Origin: Homarus americanus
Taxonomy: Eukaryota > Arthropoda > Malacostraca > Decapoda > Nephropidae
Reading direction: 5' to 3'
DNA: 64,000 nt
Assembly: GCF_018991925.1 (NCBI RefSeq)
Contig: NW_024732415.1
Location: 3,105,481 to 3,169,480 of the forward strand
Shown: positions 22,310 through 33,602 of the stretch, in pieces
How the letters are laid out: each line of letters starts with the position of its first letter
Position numbering within the stretch: position 1 is the first letter of the stretch
Program-made: the position numbers and the translations under genes
Notes under the pieces: generated by a model
The model's input: only the letters and a program-made list of their open reading frames with translations
The model's database searches: none
Told to the model about the DNA's origin: nothing

Positions 22310-22870
22310 AAGGTCTCTCCTTCTCCAATCTTCCACTTCCCTTCCTCAATCATCCCACATATCCCCTTTCTTCTCCTCTCCCATCTCCTCTTTCCCCTTT
22401 TTTTCTCCTTGACTACTTCCTCTCAATCTCCCCTTCTCCCTTTCCCTTCTCTCCCTTTCCCCTTTTCTTCTACCTTGAATGCTAATAAAGTTTGGAAGAG
22501 AGAAGGAAGATGAGAAAGCTGAGGAGAAAGGAAGGAGGAGGAAAGTAAGAAGACGAAGGAGGGAAGAGAGGAGGACGAGAAGGAAGGGTGGAAAACGGGT
22601 GGGAGAGAAGGAGAGTGAAAGGGACAAGGAGGGATAAAAGGAGGGGAAAGGAAAGGTGGAAGAAAGAAAGGAGAAAAGGAGGGAGATAAATAGAGGAGTT
22701 GGGAAAGATGGAAAGGAGGAGAAAAGGGAGGAGTAAAAAAGGAAGGGGAGGAAAAAAGAGAAGGAGAAAAAGAGGAAGGAGAGAAAGGAGGAATGAGAGA
22801 GAAGAAGAAGAAGGAGAGCAGGGGGAGAAAGAGAGGCGAGGAACAGAGTACAATGAGAAGTAATTATTGA
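22310..22870. repeat. Polypyrimidine tract switching to polypurine tract
   Basis: 22310-22475 is nearly all C/T on +. After a 20-bp AT-rich hinge (about 22477-22496) the strand becomes nearly all A/G to 22865. The two sides can fold on each other or form triplex structures. The Ser/Leu/Phe-rich minus-strand frames are artefacts. Confidence 0.8.
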
Positions 22871-23155
22871 ATAAAGAAATTAGGAACAAGAGAGAAAATT
22901 GAAGTAAAACAGAAAACAATGATAACTACAATAATTGCAATAATTGTGTTAGAATATAATTAATAACATAATTATGTCGTTTTCATACTTCTGCTACTAC
23001 TAACAATAATAATAACAATTATAAAATAAATACTACTACTACTACTAATAATAATAATAACAATAATAATAATGATAACAATAATAATAATAAACGCTGT
23101 AAAATTAACACAAAATTCAAATTCCTCTAAAAAAATATACTAAAATAAATTCAGA
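22871..23155. repeat. AT-rich sequence with (TAA)n-like runs
   Basis: AATAATAATAACAAT and ACTACTACTACT runs between 22985 and 23095. Confidence 0.8.
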
Positions 23156-23825
23156 TCCAAATTAGCCTATTTTTGGGAGCGTGCAGGTAACAGGTAAAGG
23201 TGAGGTAATAATGATCGTTAGTGGTAATTGCATCATCCGGGCCAACCTCCTCTATCATATTACTGTCAGTTATCTAGTGAGACTGTCACTGATAATTACA
23301 TTCCCGTCCAAATGTTTTTAACCTCAGTCATAAGTCAAATTGTACCGGATGTATTTAAATATTGTCTGAATACTTGATGGAGAATTATTTTTTAAACCTT
23401 TTTCTATTATTAGTCGATTTTTGTGTGTGTTTGTCCGTCTGTTTTGGTAATGATTCTTAAATATGGTATGAAATTTACCCCTGTTATGAATTAGCAATTA
23501 TCAAGTGTTTCTCCAAATGTTCTAAAAAAAATTCTCAAGTGTAAATTGAACTTCAGGATGTTAATTTTGGCGACGTTTCTATTTTTTGTTTTGGCATTAA
23601 TATAATCCTCCTGTGTCTCTTCCTCTCAGTAATACCCTCTTTCATATTCTCCATTTCCTCTCCCCTCCTTCCTCCCCTATCTCTCTCTCTCTCAATAATT
23701 TACCCTCACTAAAACTCTTCTTCATTTCCTCCGTCTACTCTCTCCCTAATGGACTGAGGAAGCGGCCACCCGAAAAATAATCACTCTCTCTCAGCCTCTC
23801 AGACCTTTATAACTATAATAATCTC
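23156..23825. other. Low-repeat sequence, no gene seen
   Basis: 23160-23310 (GTGGTAATTGCATC, TGATAATTACATTC) resembles the other low-repeat islands. CT-rich from 23620. No coding frame. Confidence 0.4.
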
Positions 23826-24155
23826 TACTGCTGCATCTAGCCTAACCTAACCTAACCTAACCTAACCTAACTACTGTACCTACACTAACCTAACCTAATC
23901 TAACCTTACCTAACTACTGTACCTACACTAACCTAACCTAATCTAACCTAACCTAACTACTGTACCTACACTAACCTAACCTAGTCTAACCTAACCTAAC
24001 TACTGTACCTACACTAACCTAACCTAATCTAACCTTACCTAAATACTGTACCTACACTAACCTAACCCCACCGTAACTGCATTTAACCTAACCTAACCTA
24101 ACCACACCTAACCTAACATAAACTTAACCTGACATAATCTAACCTAACCTATCTA
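23826..24155 (+). repeat. CCTAA telomere-like block with 62-bp higher-order unit
   Basis: CCTAACCTAACCTAA pentamers are punctuated by ACTACTGTACCTACACTAAC, which recurs about every 62 bp (near 23870, 23913, 23958, 24000, 24045). The telomere-like array has thus been amplified together with a non-telomeric insert. Confidence 0.85.
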
Positions 24156-24990
24156 AAAACATCACAGATTAAGTGTTGCTCTGACCTTAAAACACAACAT
24201 ACTCTTCTCTGGTTTTTAGGTTGAGGACACACTAAGCTTCAGTTTTGTTTTGAGGTCACGACACAACAAGCTTAAAAGATTATACTCTGAAATCAAATAT
24301 ATATCTCGTTTTTCTCAGTTTCTCATTTGTTATTAAATATATTGTATTTATAAAACTGTACTCTTTTGTAATGACTGCAATTGTGTTATGTGGTGTAGAT
24401 TAATTCAATATGCGACCACTCTGCCATCTGACACTCATATATATTAAAATATTATGGAAATTAGCCGAGATTTTGGTAATTAGGGTAAAATATATATATC
24501 ATAATGTGACATTATCTAATGACTAATATAGCGAATAGATTTTGATACATAAAAATTATTCAGAATATAACAAAATGTAATGTTATATTATTAAAATGTT
24601 CTTGAATTTGTTAAAAATTAATATTTATATAATTTATAAAAGAATATAACACAGTATCACATAAACAAATTAATAGAAAATACGAAAATTAAAAAAAAAA
24701 TCATTCATGTGGAGGGATAATATTTAATTTTTCACATTACTATATTATATTATGGCAATGAGTAAAGATATATTACTGTATAACATCCCCACACAACAAA
24801 CAAAAACCTATAGTTCTATGTCTTTACATGACTATATTCAGTGCCGTGTCGATAATTCAATAATATAACAATAAACAACAACACCTACGTCTAAATATTC
24901 AGATAACGAGTCAAAAATATACAGCAAGCTGAAACTTTTTAATCAAAATTTAGAGAAACTTAAAGAGAAAAACATAAACAAACGAATAGG
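24156..24990. other. Very AT-rich sequence, no gene seen
   Basis: Over 75 percent A+T by eye. Stops everywhere. Confidence 0.5.

Positions 24991-25041
<51 letters not shown>
24991..25041. repeat. (GA)n microsatellite
   Basis: About 24 GA units. A second (GA)n lies at 25661-25690. Confidence 0.96.
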
Positions 25042-25042
<1 letters not shown>

Positions 25043-25657
25043 ATTTTGCGGCAGGCCCCCGAACCTCGCCTGAGCCACCATGCACCACCCCTCGCCCAGG
25101 TGACACACGGCCTACATCACAACCCCGAAATCTGTGTGAGGACGACAGTAATAAACCCTATAGGAAGGTTGAACTGAGAACACAAAGACGTAGTTGTCAG
25201 CCCTCAGAGAACCAACAACAAGGGTATGTGTAGTGAGGAAGTATAAAAACACCATACATCTTCACGTGTACTACAGTAAGGAGACACGGTAACTCATCTT
25301 AAGCCTGGATACCAACTGCCCGGATCTGACAGCTCCACACCGGGTAAAGTACAGTCGCACAACAAGACTTATAGGCACTAGAAACCCTCAACAAACAGCT
25401 GATTAGACTTAACTATAAAGCGTATGGATTAAATCACTTTGATACTAATCGGTTCTAGCAATGGTTTACATAAAGGATTACACCTATTGACTAGCTGTGG
25501 CTTCGAACTCCTAGATGGCTACAGCATTACACCTACAATAAACTAGATAATCCTACAGAGTCAAGATTGATACTAAGTTGTGGTGAGGTAAACTTTTAGA
25601 CAGTAACAGATGGGTAGACCCACGCTTGTCCTTGTCTCACCCTTGTGATTGATGATG

Positions 25658-25660
<3 letters not shown>
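25042..25660. other. Unique GC-richer sequence between two (GA)n tracts
   Basis: CCCCCGAACCTCGCCTGAGC-type sequence, then ordinary sequence. It is bounded on both sides by the same microsatellite, as often seen when an insertion splits an array. No frame of note. Confidence 0.35.
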
Positions 25661-25692
<32 letters not shown>

Positions 25693-26108
25693 TTAACTGA
25701 GCTGGACTAACGTGAAGGATGAATAGTGAATAAAAAGTGGGTGGATGGCGTGTGAGGGATGTTTATGGTGGGTGTGGGTGTGTGTGGACAGGGTGGGTGG
25801 CGCGTGTGGGTGTGACGAGGTTGGTATGTGGGTGACATGGATGGCGTGTGGGTGACGTGGTTGGCGTAGGCGGGAAGAGAACATCCAGGAGCCGCCAACA
25901 AAACACAAAAGAAACATCTCTGACACTCTATTGTTGTAGCTCCTTCATCACCTGCTGTGTCCTCTCTCCCTCCCTCCCCCCTCTCTCACTCTCCCACCTC
26001 TCCCTCCCCCCTCTCTCTCTCCCCCCTCCCCCTCCCTCCCTCCTCTCTCTCTCTGTTTATCTCTTTATCTATCTGTTAGTCTACCTATCTGGGTATCTAG
26101 TCTGTCAT

Positions 26109-26175
<67 letters not shown>
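25661..26175. repeat. (GA)n, GTGGGTG-rich segment and CT-rich tract
   Basis: 25730-25865 repeats GATGGCGTGTGGGTGACGTGG-like words about every 30 bp. 25960-26172 is a pyrimidine tract with long (CT)n at 26111-26172. Confidence 0.8.
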
Positions 26176-26176
<1 letters not shown>

Positions 26177-26572
26177 ACTTCCTCCTTTCCTCACCCCTCA
26201 CCAAAAGAGCTTTCCTATTGTTCTATGAAGGAGGTAAGAGAAGGGAGTGGATGATTATCACCTCACTACGATTTTACTCCTCTCTCATCCATCCCTCCTA
26301 CTCCTCTATCTCCCTTCACCTTTCTCCCTTTCCATCTCTCTCACACTCTCTTTTTTCCCCTTCCCCTTTCATCTGCACCCACTGTCCTCTCTCGCTCCCC
26401 TTCACATCCAACAGCTGTAGCTCCTCTTACCCCCCTCCCCCCTCTTTCACTAGACAACGGCTCACTGCGTTGTGTAGGGGTAAGGAAGGGGGGAGGGAGG
26501 GAGGGAAAGAGAGAGAGCAGATGGCGGAGGGAGAAGGTTATTGTTATTGTTGTCAAGATATAAGCTTTAAGG

Positions 26573-26606
<34 letters not shown>
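26176..26606. repeat. Pyrimidine-rich sequence, GGGAGG run and (GT)n
   Basis: CTCCCTTTCC-like sequence to 26450, AGGGAGGGAGGGA near 26493-26507, (GT)n at 26575-26606. Confidence 0.75.
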
Positions 26607-26607
<1 letters not shown>

Positions 26608-26885
26608 CACTATAATAAAAACAAAACAGTTTGATAGAAGAACAGAAATCATATTCATGAATCATACTGAAATATTGACACAAATTACACACAGTAATTA
26701 CATGACCTAAAATTACTATAAAATATGATGATCATATAATTAACATCACAAAACATGTTAACGTGACGTAAGACAGTGTTAGGTACAAGACCTTCACATA
26801 ACTACAATTAGGAATATATTATTAAAGGAGGAACACCTGAAGAATAACCACCCTGGCTTATTTCACCTGATAATTAAGGAGTAAG
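26607..26885. other. AT-rich sequence, no gene seen
   Basis: Nothing recognisable. Confidence 0.4.
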
Positions 26886-27085
26886 CACCGTAACCCTAAC
26901 CAAACCTAACTTAACCTAACCTACCCTAAATTATCCCAACCTAATCTATCCTAACTTAAACTAACCCAACCTAATCTAACCTAACCTAAAATAACCAAAC
27001 CTAATCTACCCCAACCTAAACTAACCTAACCTAACCTAATCTACCTTAACCTAAATTGACCTATCCTAATCTACCCTAACCTGAC
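26886..27085 (+). repeat. Degenerate CCTAA telomere-like block
   Basis: About 40 pentamer-like words (CCTAA, CCTAT, CCAAA, CTTAA) on the + strand. Confidence 0.8.
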
Positions 27086-27339
27086 CCTTCCAGATAGTGC
27101 TAGGGTGCCTAATCTTCATGTGATCCTAAAACCCATCCACACAATTGAAGGTGTTGGTAGAAGACCAGCGTGTTGGTACCTGTTGTGAAGACCTCCTGAA
27201 GGAAGCTACAATGAAAGACTGAAGCAATATAAAGAAGCTTCCTCTAGACTTGACCACAACGGCAACACTACTAGAGTTCACAGTTTAAAGCTGTGCAAGA
27301 AAAGTGTAAAGTTCAAGCTGAGGAGGAACTTAATAGATA

Positions 27340-27660
27340 TATCACAAGTGATCGTGGGCACCTTCGTGCCCGGTGAAAGTTTGAACACCCGTGCTTGGCT
27401 ATCGTACAGCGAATGGGGGTGCGCCAAGCCCGTAGAGTTGCATGGTTAATTAGGGTGCTCCAAGTCAATAGACTTGCATCGTTTTCCATCGTAAATAAAA
27501 TGGTTAATTAATGCCTTCCTAAAGAAACCATCGACATGGGCCCAAGTATGTTCCACTCTACGAATATTTTGCGATTTTTCCATCAAGTTTGATGAAAAAC
27601 GATTGTGCCGTTTCGGCTGCCCCCAACACACACACACACGGCTATTCCTATATTATATTA
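27340..27660 (+). repeat. Unassigned dispersed-repeat candidate ending in (CA)n
   Basis: A compact segment with an internal imperfect duplication: GGGTGCGCCAAGCCCGTAGA at about 27418 and GGGTGCTCCAAGTCAATAGA at about 27451, each followed by a TTGCAT word. It ends GGCTGCCCCCAACACACACA. Composition and sharp microsatellite end are typical of a transposed sequence, but no second copy is in the window. Confidence 0.35.
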
Positions 27661-27869
27661 GATGCATAGTTTATATAACGTATCGACACAGCTCACCTTA
27701 CCAGGACGTCTCCAAGTGGGCTAAACCTTAGTGAGACTACTAGAAACCATTGGGTATATCAAGATGTCTTGTACATTATCTTTCCTATTATACAGATCTA
27801 ATACTATAGGTGTGTTGGTGTGTTTGAAAGTACTACTATAAACGTGACGTCCACTTCCGGTATCACTTT

Positions 27870-27971
27870 TAAGAGTTTGAAACCCATGTAATGTGTGCGT
27901 AAAGTTTCAGGTCCCAAACAGCTTCCGTCTTGGAGCTATGGCTAGAACAAACACTCGCAGACATAAACGTG

Positions 27972-28042
<71 letters not shown>
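27870..28042 (+). repeat. Dispersed-element-like tail running into (TA)n
   Basis: AGTTTCAGGTCCCAAACAGC...GGAGCTATGGCTAGAACAAA leads into (TA)n at 27971-28042. The arrangement (nonrepetitive 3' segment, AACAAACA-like word, dinucleotide array) parallels the SINE-like copies at 35.9 and 44.0 kb. Confidence 0.4.
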
Positions 28043-28044
<2 letters not shown>

Positions 28045-28487
28045 TCAAATTACCATAACATAGCTGTATAAAAGAGTATAACGATAATCCATAAATAGGA
28101 GAAAACTTTACTTCACATAATGAAACACAATAAAGCCTTTTCTTAATCTACGAGTATATACCGTACTGTACTGTACTGTCATATCCTTAGAGTATTCGTG
28201 TAAAACAATAGGCAGATTAAATTATTAAAGTAAGTCATCACTACTACAACATGGTGCACCGCTGAATGTTCCTCTCATTTACAAGTGTTGTGACGACCCA
28301 TTTAAAGGCCTGGATGAATGATATATTAAATGTTGTTTACGTCTCTTTTGTAGCTAGACATGTAGGGAAAGTTTTCAGATGTTCAATAACGTAGGAGCAG
28401 CTTGGTAGTAAAAGTATAGTTGCAATTATTATCAAAAGGATAATATATGACGGGTGCTCGACGCTCATTGGCTGACATTTCAAACCA
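28043..28487. other. AT-rich unique sequence, no gene seen
   Basis: No tandem repeat or coding signal beyond a short GTACTGTACTGTACTGT near 28161. Confidence 0.4.
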
Positions 28488-29011
28488 AGGTCTATAGACT
28501 ATAAAGTCTGCTCACCTGTCATAGAAAAAGGAACCTCTCGGAGCTGGTGACGTCACTTATGCCAGCACACATTCAACAACAAAAACTGAGAAGTATTCAC
28601 TTGTGCAAGATGAAAGACTTTATAAATGCTGTAGGGATTAAGAATGAAGCAATACGAACATTACAACTGCCATGTTAAGAAGGTGAGCCTAAATTACTTC
28701 AGCTACAACGTTAAAATAAGAGTGTTAAAACTACGCGAGTAAATCACTTGTTAAAATTAGTAAAAGTTATTTATGCAACCCACTTTTATTTTCCTGGTCA
28801 CACTGAAATAAATTGCACACACATATATAAATAGACACTATGAATATTGTAAATAGAAATTGAATAATAATGACAGTTACTGAGGCTAAAATTTAGTCGC
28901 TATTATATGACTTGATCTCGGCCAGAGGCGGGCGGGCACAAGTGACGTCACGAGCTTGAAGCGCTTCCGTTTTCTATGGTGGGTGTGCAGACCTTATTAG
29001 CCTATAGACCT
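28488..29011. mobile_element. Element with about 80-bp imperfect inverted termini (non-autonomous DNA transposon or foldback candidate)
   Basis: The left arm (28488-28566) begins AGGTCTATAGACTATAAAG and contains CATAGAAAAAGGAAC and GGTGACGTCACTTATGCC. The right arm (28934-29011), read in reverse complement, begins AGGTCTATAGGCTAATAAGG and contains CATAGAAAACGGAAG and GTGACGTCACTTGTGCCC. About 370 bp of AT-rich sequence with no frame lies between. I could not find a clear target duplication. Two copies of one short repeat in opposite orientation is the alternative. Confidence 0.55.
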
Positions 29012-29509
29012 CGTACCAAATATTTAATTTTAAATGCACGTCAGTGTTTATCGTAATTATGTTGAATAGTTTTACATTCGGGTTTGTTTGTATCAAGTGT
29101 ATTACAATTATCATTTTTAAAAGTAACAAAAATTACAATATATTTATTAATATAAAGTCTTGTTCCCTGACCTGACGAACAGTAATAATATTCTTTATTC
29201 GTTTCTTTCCTAAAAAAAATCACCCCAAAACGGCCACTAATAAGAAATTCAAAATGCTGTCAGTGGAATATCTTCGTGTGTACAAAGGCGCGAGGAGTCA
29301 CATGAAATTTAAAAAAAAGCACAAATCCGAAATATAAAGTATTTATAACGAGTTTCAGTTGAAAATTTTTTTTTTTTTCCGTTCACGGGGTGGATATTTA
29401 TTAGCGTTTTATAATATATGACAAGAGCGAGGAAAAGTTCAGGAATTCAGCGAAGTAATCAGAAATAAGATATTATAAAAACTAGGCCTGTAATATAATT
29501 ATAACAAAA

Positions 29510-29591
29510 TACAGAGTGTCCATAAATGAGTACCCAGATTAAAACATGAAAGCATACTGTCTTTAGGGTAATCATTTATGGACACCCTGTA
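29510..29591. mobile_element. Palindromic MITE, copy 1, TA flanks
   Basis: From TA at 29510 to TA at 29590. Left terminus CAGAGTGTCCATAAATGAGT and right terminus (reverse complement) CAGGGTGTCCATAAATGATT pair over about 24 bp with a short centre. TA flanks suggest Tc1/mariner-type target duplication. A second copy is at 62933-63006. Confidence 0.7.
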
Positions 29592-30600
29592 TATTTGGGA
29601 AGTTACGCGCGGCAAGTAGAAACGTTTATCCTTTTGCTCTGTGCGACAGATATTGTAGAAAACTATTGATATTTCATTATTTTATTTCAGATTATTCTAC
29701 TAGGAGATTTTACGAAGCAAATAAAGCTAAATCAATGCGTGAAAAACAGTAACGAGAACTAATACAACACAATGAGCTGTCACTAGGTAGAGTAATACAT
29801 TGATACAAAAAACAAAATAATAAATAACTGTACTCACCACTCCAAGGTACCGTTCGAGAATGTTCTATCATCCACACAGCAACAGTGGTCGGTCATGTCT
29901 ACACAAGTAACGGTCAATTTCCACTATATATCACCTTTATAACACATTAAAATACTCTTTACACTATTCAACCACATCAGTGCATTAAGTATTACGAAAA
30001 TATGAACTTGTATTAATATAAGCATAGTCTGTAGTGCTGAAGAGGTTGGTTTAATACCCGGGGTGAGGGATCCGCTCCTCCCTCCCTCAGACTTTTCCCG
30101 ACTGACACTGAGTTAATTTTCTACGTACTATTTTAACCTGTTGGCCGGCCTCCTTAGTCTTAACTATCATACGTTTGCATAGTTCTGAACTGAAGCATAT
30201 ATAAATGTGTCTGAGTTAATTTGTTTACCACATTTTAAAGTTCTTTATAATCAAACAAGGGATTTAAGTAACTGTTGTACCTTTAACTATTTCACTTCCA
30301 TAAATATTTAGCGAAAAGAATCACCTCTATTGTTATTTTAAGTTATCCATAATTATATAATTTAGTTTTAACCTACCTACTGTTCGCCAATTAATAAAAA
30401 TGATAAAGTGACTCAATAAATAAAGTAGAGCTGATTTAGATTTCGTCGCTAAAAACAATTCACGAAAAAATTTGACTAGCTCACCTACGTGTCGATGGAG
30501 TCGCTGATTCGCCGATTTCGAATTTCCAAGACGTTGATAGGTTGACACTAACACCACTCTCTTGGAGGTAATTGGCTGGAGAGTAAAAGGTGAGCTTTAA
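29592..30600. other. AT-rich unique sequence, no supported gene
   Basis: On the minus strand CCAATCAG (about 30606-30614) and CCAATTAC (about 30570) lie upstream of an AT-rich segment with a consensus-like splice donor (ACGTAG|GTGAGC near 30485). This might be a divergent promoter with a first exon, but no start codon supports it. Confidence 0.3.
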
Positions 30601-30848
30601 CCCAGGTCACTGATTGGCTAAATTGGATTTTAAATTTTACTTCCAATTGTTGTCTGAAGGAGGAAGACGTATATCATGTTATAGTGATTTATATAGCGTA
30701 TATCACGTTATAAAAGTGCGTATATCGCGTTATAAACATTGTTACTTCCGATTAACGTAACGAAGAGTGTTTACAGATGTTTATTTTTGTGTTTAGTGAA
30801 AGAAAAACGGTAAAAATTGGCATTTAAACACGACGGCTCGAGCACAGG
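30600..30848 (+). promoter_or_regulatory. Candidate core promoter and non-coding first exon
   Basis: TTATAAAAG at 30708-30716 could be a TATA box. About 30 bp on begins a CpG-containing stretch ending GCACAG|GTAAAT, a good splice donor at 30847/30848. There is no ATG frame in between, so it would be a 5' UTR exon. A similar ATATCGCGTTATAAAC word follows the TATA, which weakens the call. Very tentative. Confidence 0.2.
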
Positions 30849-30879
30849 TAAATATGACGTGATTCACTGTATATTCTTC

Positions 30880-31045
30880 CTCCTCCCTTCTTTTATTCCT
30901 CTCCCCCTCCTCCTTCTTCTACCTTCCTAACCCTCCTTTAGTCCATCTCCTCTTCCCACACCTTCCTCCACCTCCTAGGGCCGCAGGGAGCTGGCCAGGG
31001 CCACAGAGAGCTGGCCAGGGCCACAGAGAGCTGGCCATGGCCCGG
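30880..31045. repeat. CTCC-rich tract and 21-bp GGCCACAGAGAGCTGGCCAG triplet
   Basis: CCTCCTTCTTC-type sequence to 30980, then three copies of a unit with CCACAGAGAGCTGGCCA. Confidence 0.8.
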
Positions 31046-31139
31046 GGAAAGATAAATTTACGGGCACATTATATCCTGTGAACGGTTAATATCTGTAACG
31101 CTTGTTCTACGTACCTGTTAATAGCGCTCCATTTAATTC

Positions 31140-31340
31140 CTGCATCTCCCCACCTCCCTCCCTCCTCCTCCTCCGTAACTCACCTTCCCCACCTCCCCAC
31201 CTCCCTCCCCCCCACCTCCTCCTCCTCCTCCTCCTCCGTGTTCCTACATTCCCCACCCTCCCACCCTTCCTCCTCCTCCTCCGCTGTGTTCCTACTCCCC
31301 CCACCTCCTCCTCTTCCTCCTCCTTCCCCCTATTAACTTT
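31140..31340. repeat. CCTCCTCC-rich tract
   Basis: CTCCTCCTCC and CCCCACCTCC runs. Ser/Pro/Leu and Arg/Gly frames come from it. Confidence 0.85.
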
Positions 31341-31411
31341 TACCGCAATCTAACTTAAATTTAACTTAATGCAGTTTAATCTAACTTAATTGACCAGTTT
31401 TCTGTGATTTC

Positions 31412-31491
31412 ATGTGGCGCCTCCTCGGGGTAGAGGAGCATCACGTCATCATGGACCACTCATCGGATGGCTCCCTGCACGTCAGTCTAAG
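31412..31491 (+). CDS. Tentative short coding exon of an unknown gene
   Basis: A non-repetitive 26-codon frame starts with ATG at 31412 (MWRLLGVEEHHVIMDH and on, ending SLHVSL) and runs to an acceptable splice donor, CTAAG|GTCAGT, at 31491. GC and CpG are higher than in the flanks. It lies 560 bp downstream of the candidate TATA/first-exon signals on the same strand, so the two could be exons 1 and 2 of one gene. The upstream acceptor (CCAG at about 31393-31396) has a poor pyrimidine tract, and I do not recognise the peptide. Confidence 0.2.
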
Positions 31492-31970
31492 GTCAGTTAC
31501 CGCCTGTGTTGTTGTTCGTGTCCGATTACTATGTTTGTGTTATTGGTTTTATAGAGGCAATTATTGTTGAATTAAAATGTTATTTACAGTAACATTGGTT
31601 TCAAAGGATGTTTATGGCTATTGCGATAATTATTGTCGTTATGGTAATTAATATCATGAATTTGTAAACAATGGTACAACCCAGCCTACATTGTACTGTG
31701 TACACCAGGTAGAGTGTACTTTGTACATCAGCCTACAATGTGTGAGTACTGGCAACTAGAGGGTGGGTGGTTGTGAAGTAACCTTTAGTTACGGAACATA
31801 AAGTACAGTACATTACGGACGAAACATGAAGTAACACTTGTTTAATTATGTCGCCTCCCATAATCTCAGGTACGGGGAATAAATACTCCATTATCTGATA
31901 GCTATATTGCCATAGTGTTTCATTTATCAGGCGGTCGTCAGTTTTCTACTTTATTATATCAACTTATCGG
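31492..31970. other. Unique sequence, no gene seen
   Basis: Ordinary AT-rich sequence; would be intron if the tentative exon is real. Confidence 0.35.
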
Positions 31971-31972
31971 TT

Positions 31973-33045
31973 CAGCTGATCGAAAAGTATGCTGGCGTAG
32001 TTATATTAGGGTATTAATAAGTTGGCGTAGTTATATAAGGGTATTTCCTAAGTTGCGTAGTTATATAATAGTATTACTGAGTTGGCGTAGTTATATAAGA
32101 ATATTACTGAGTTAGCGTGGTTATATATGGGTATTACTGAGCTGGCGTGGTTATATAAGGATATTACTGAGGGCGTAGTTATATAATAGTATTACTGAGT
32201 TGGCGTAGTTATTTTAAGAGTATTACTGAGTTGGCGTGGTTATATAGTGGTATTACTAAGTTGGCGTAATTATATTAGGGTATTACTGAGTTGATGTGGT
32301 TATATAAGAGTATTACTGTGTTGGCGTAGTTACATAAGGTTATTACTGAGTTGGTGTGGTTATATAAGAGTGTTACTAAGATGACGTGGTTTTATAAGAA
32401 TATTGCTGAGCTTGCACGGTTATAAAGAGTATTACTGAGTTGGCGTAGTTATATAAGGTATTACTGAGTTGGCGTAGTTATATAAGATTATTACTGAGTT
32501 GGCGTAGTTATATATGGCGACTACCGAGTTGGCGTAGTTATATATGATTATTGCTGAGTTGGCGTAGCATATGGGTATTACTGAGTTGGCGGTCATATTA
32601 TGGTATAACTGAGTTGGCGTGGTTATATTCATGGCATAACTGAGTTGGCGCAGTAATATATGGGTATTACTGAGTTGGCGGAAGTTATATAAGAGTATTA
32701 CTGAGTTGGCGTAGTTATATATAGGTATTACTGAATTGGCGTAGTTATATAAGAGTATTACTGAGTTGGCGTAGTTATATAAGAATATTATTGAGCTGAT
32801 GTGTTATATAAGGGAATTACTGAGCTGGCGGAATTATATATATGGGCATTAATGAGCTGGTGTAGGTTATTTACGTGGGGTATCACGATCGAAAGCATGC
32901 TGGCGTAGTTATATTAGGGCATTAGTAAGTTATGCAGTTATATAAGGGTATTCCTAAGTTGCGTAGTTATATAAGGGCATACTGGAGTTGGCGTAGTCAT
33001 ATATATATTACTGGTTGGCGTAGTTATATATGGCATATTGCGTTG

Positions 33046-33130
<85 letters not shown>

Positions 33131-33517
33131 ATATTACTGAGTTGGCGTAGTTATATAAGAGTATTACTGAGTTCGCGTAATTATATATAGGTATTACTGA
33201 ATTGGCGTAGTTATATAAGAGTATTACTGAGTTGGCGTAGTTATATAAGAATATTATTGAGCTGACGTAGTTATATAAGGGAATTACTGAGCTGGCGGAA
33301 TTATATATGGGTATTAATGAGCTGGTGTAGTTATTTAAGGGGTATCAGCAGATCGAAAAGTATGCTGGCGTAGTTATATTAAGGTATTAGTAAGTTGGCG
33401 TAGTTATATAAGGGTATTCCTAAGTTGCGTAGTTATATAAGAGTATTACTGAGTTGGCGTAGTCATATAAGAGTATTACTGAATTGGCGTAGTTATTATA
33501 AGGGTATTATTGCGTTG

Positions 33518-33602
<85 letters not shown>

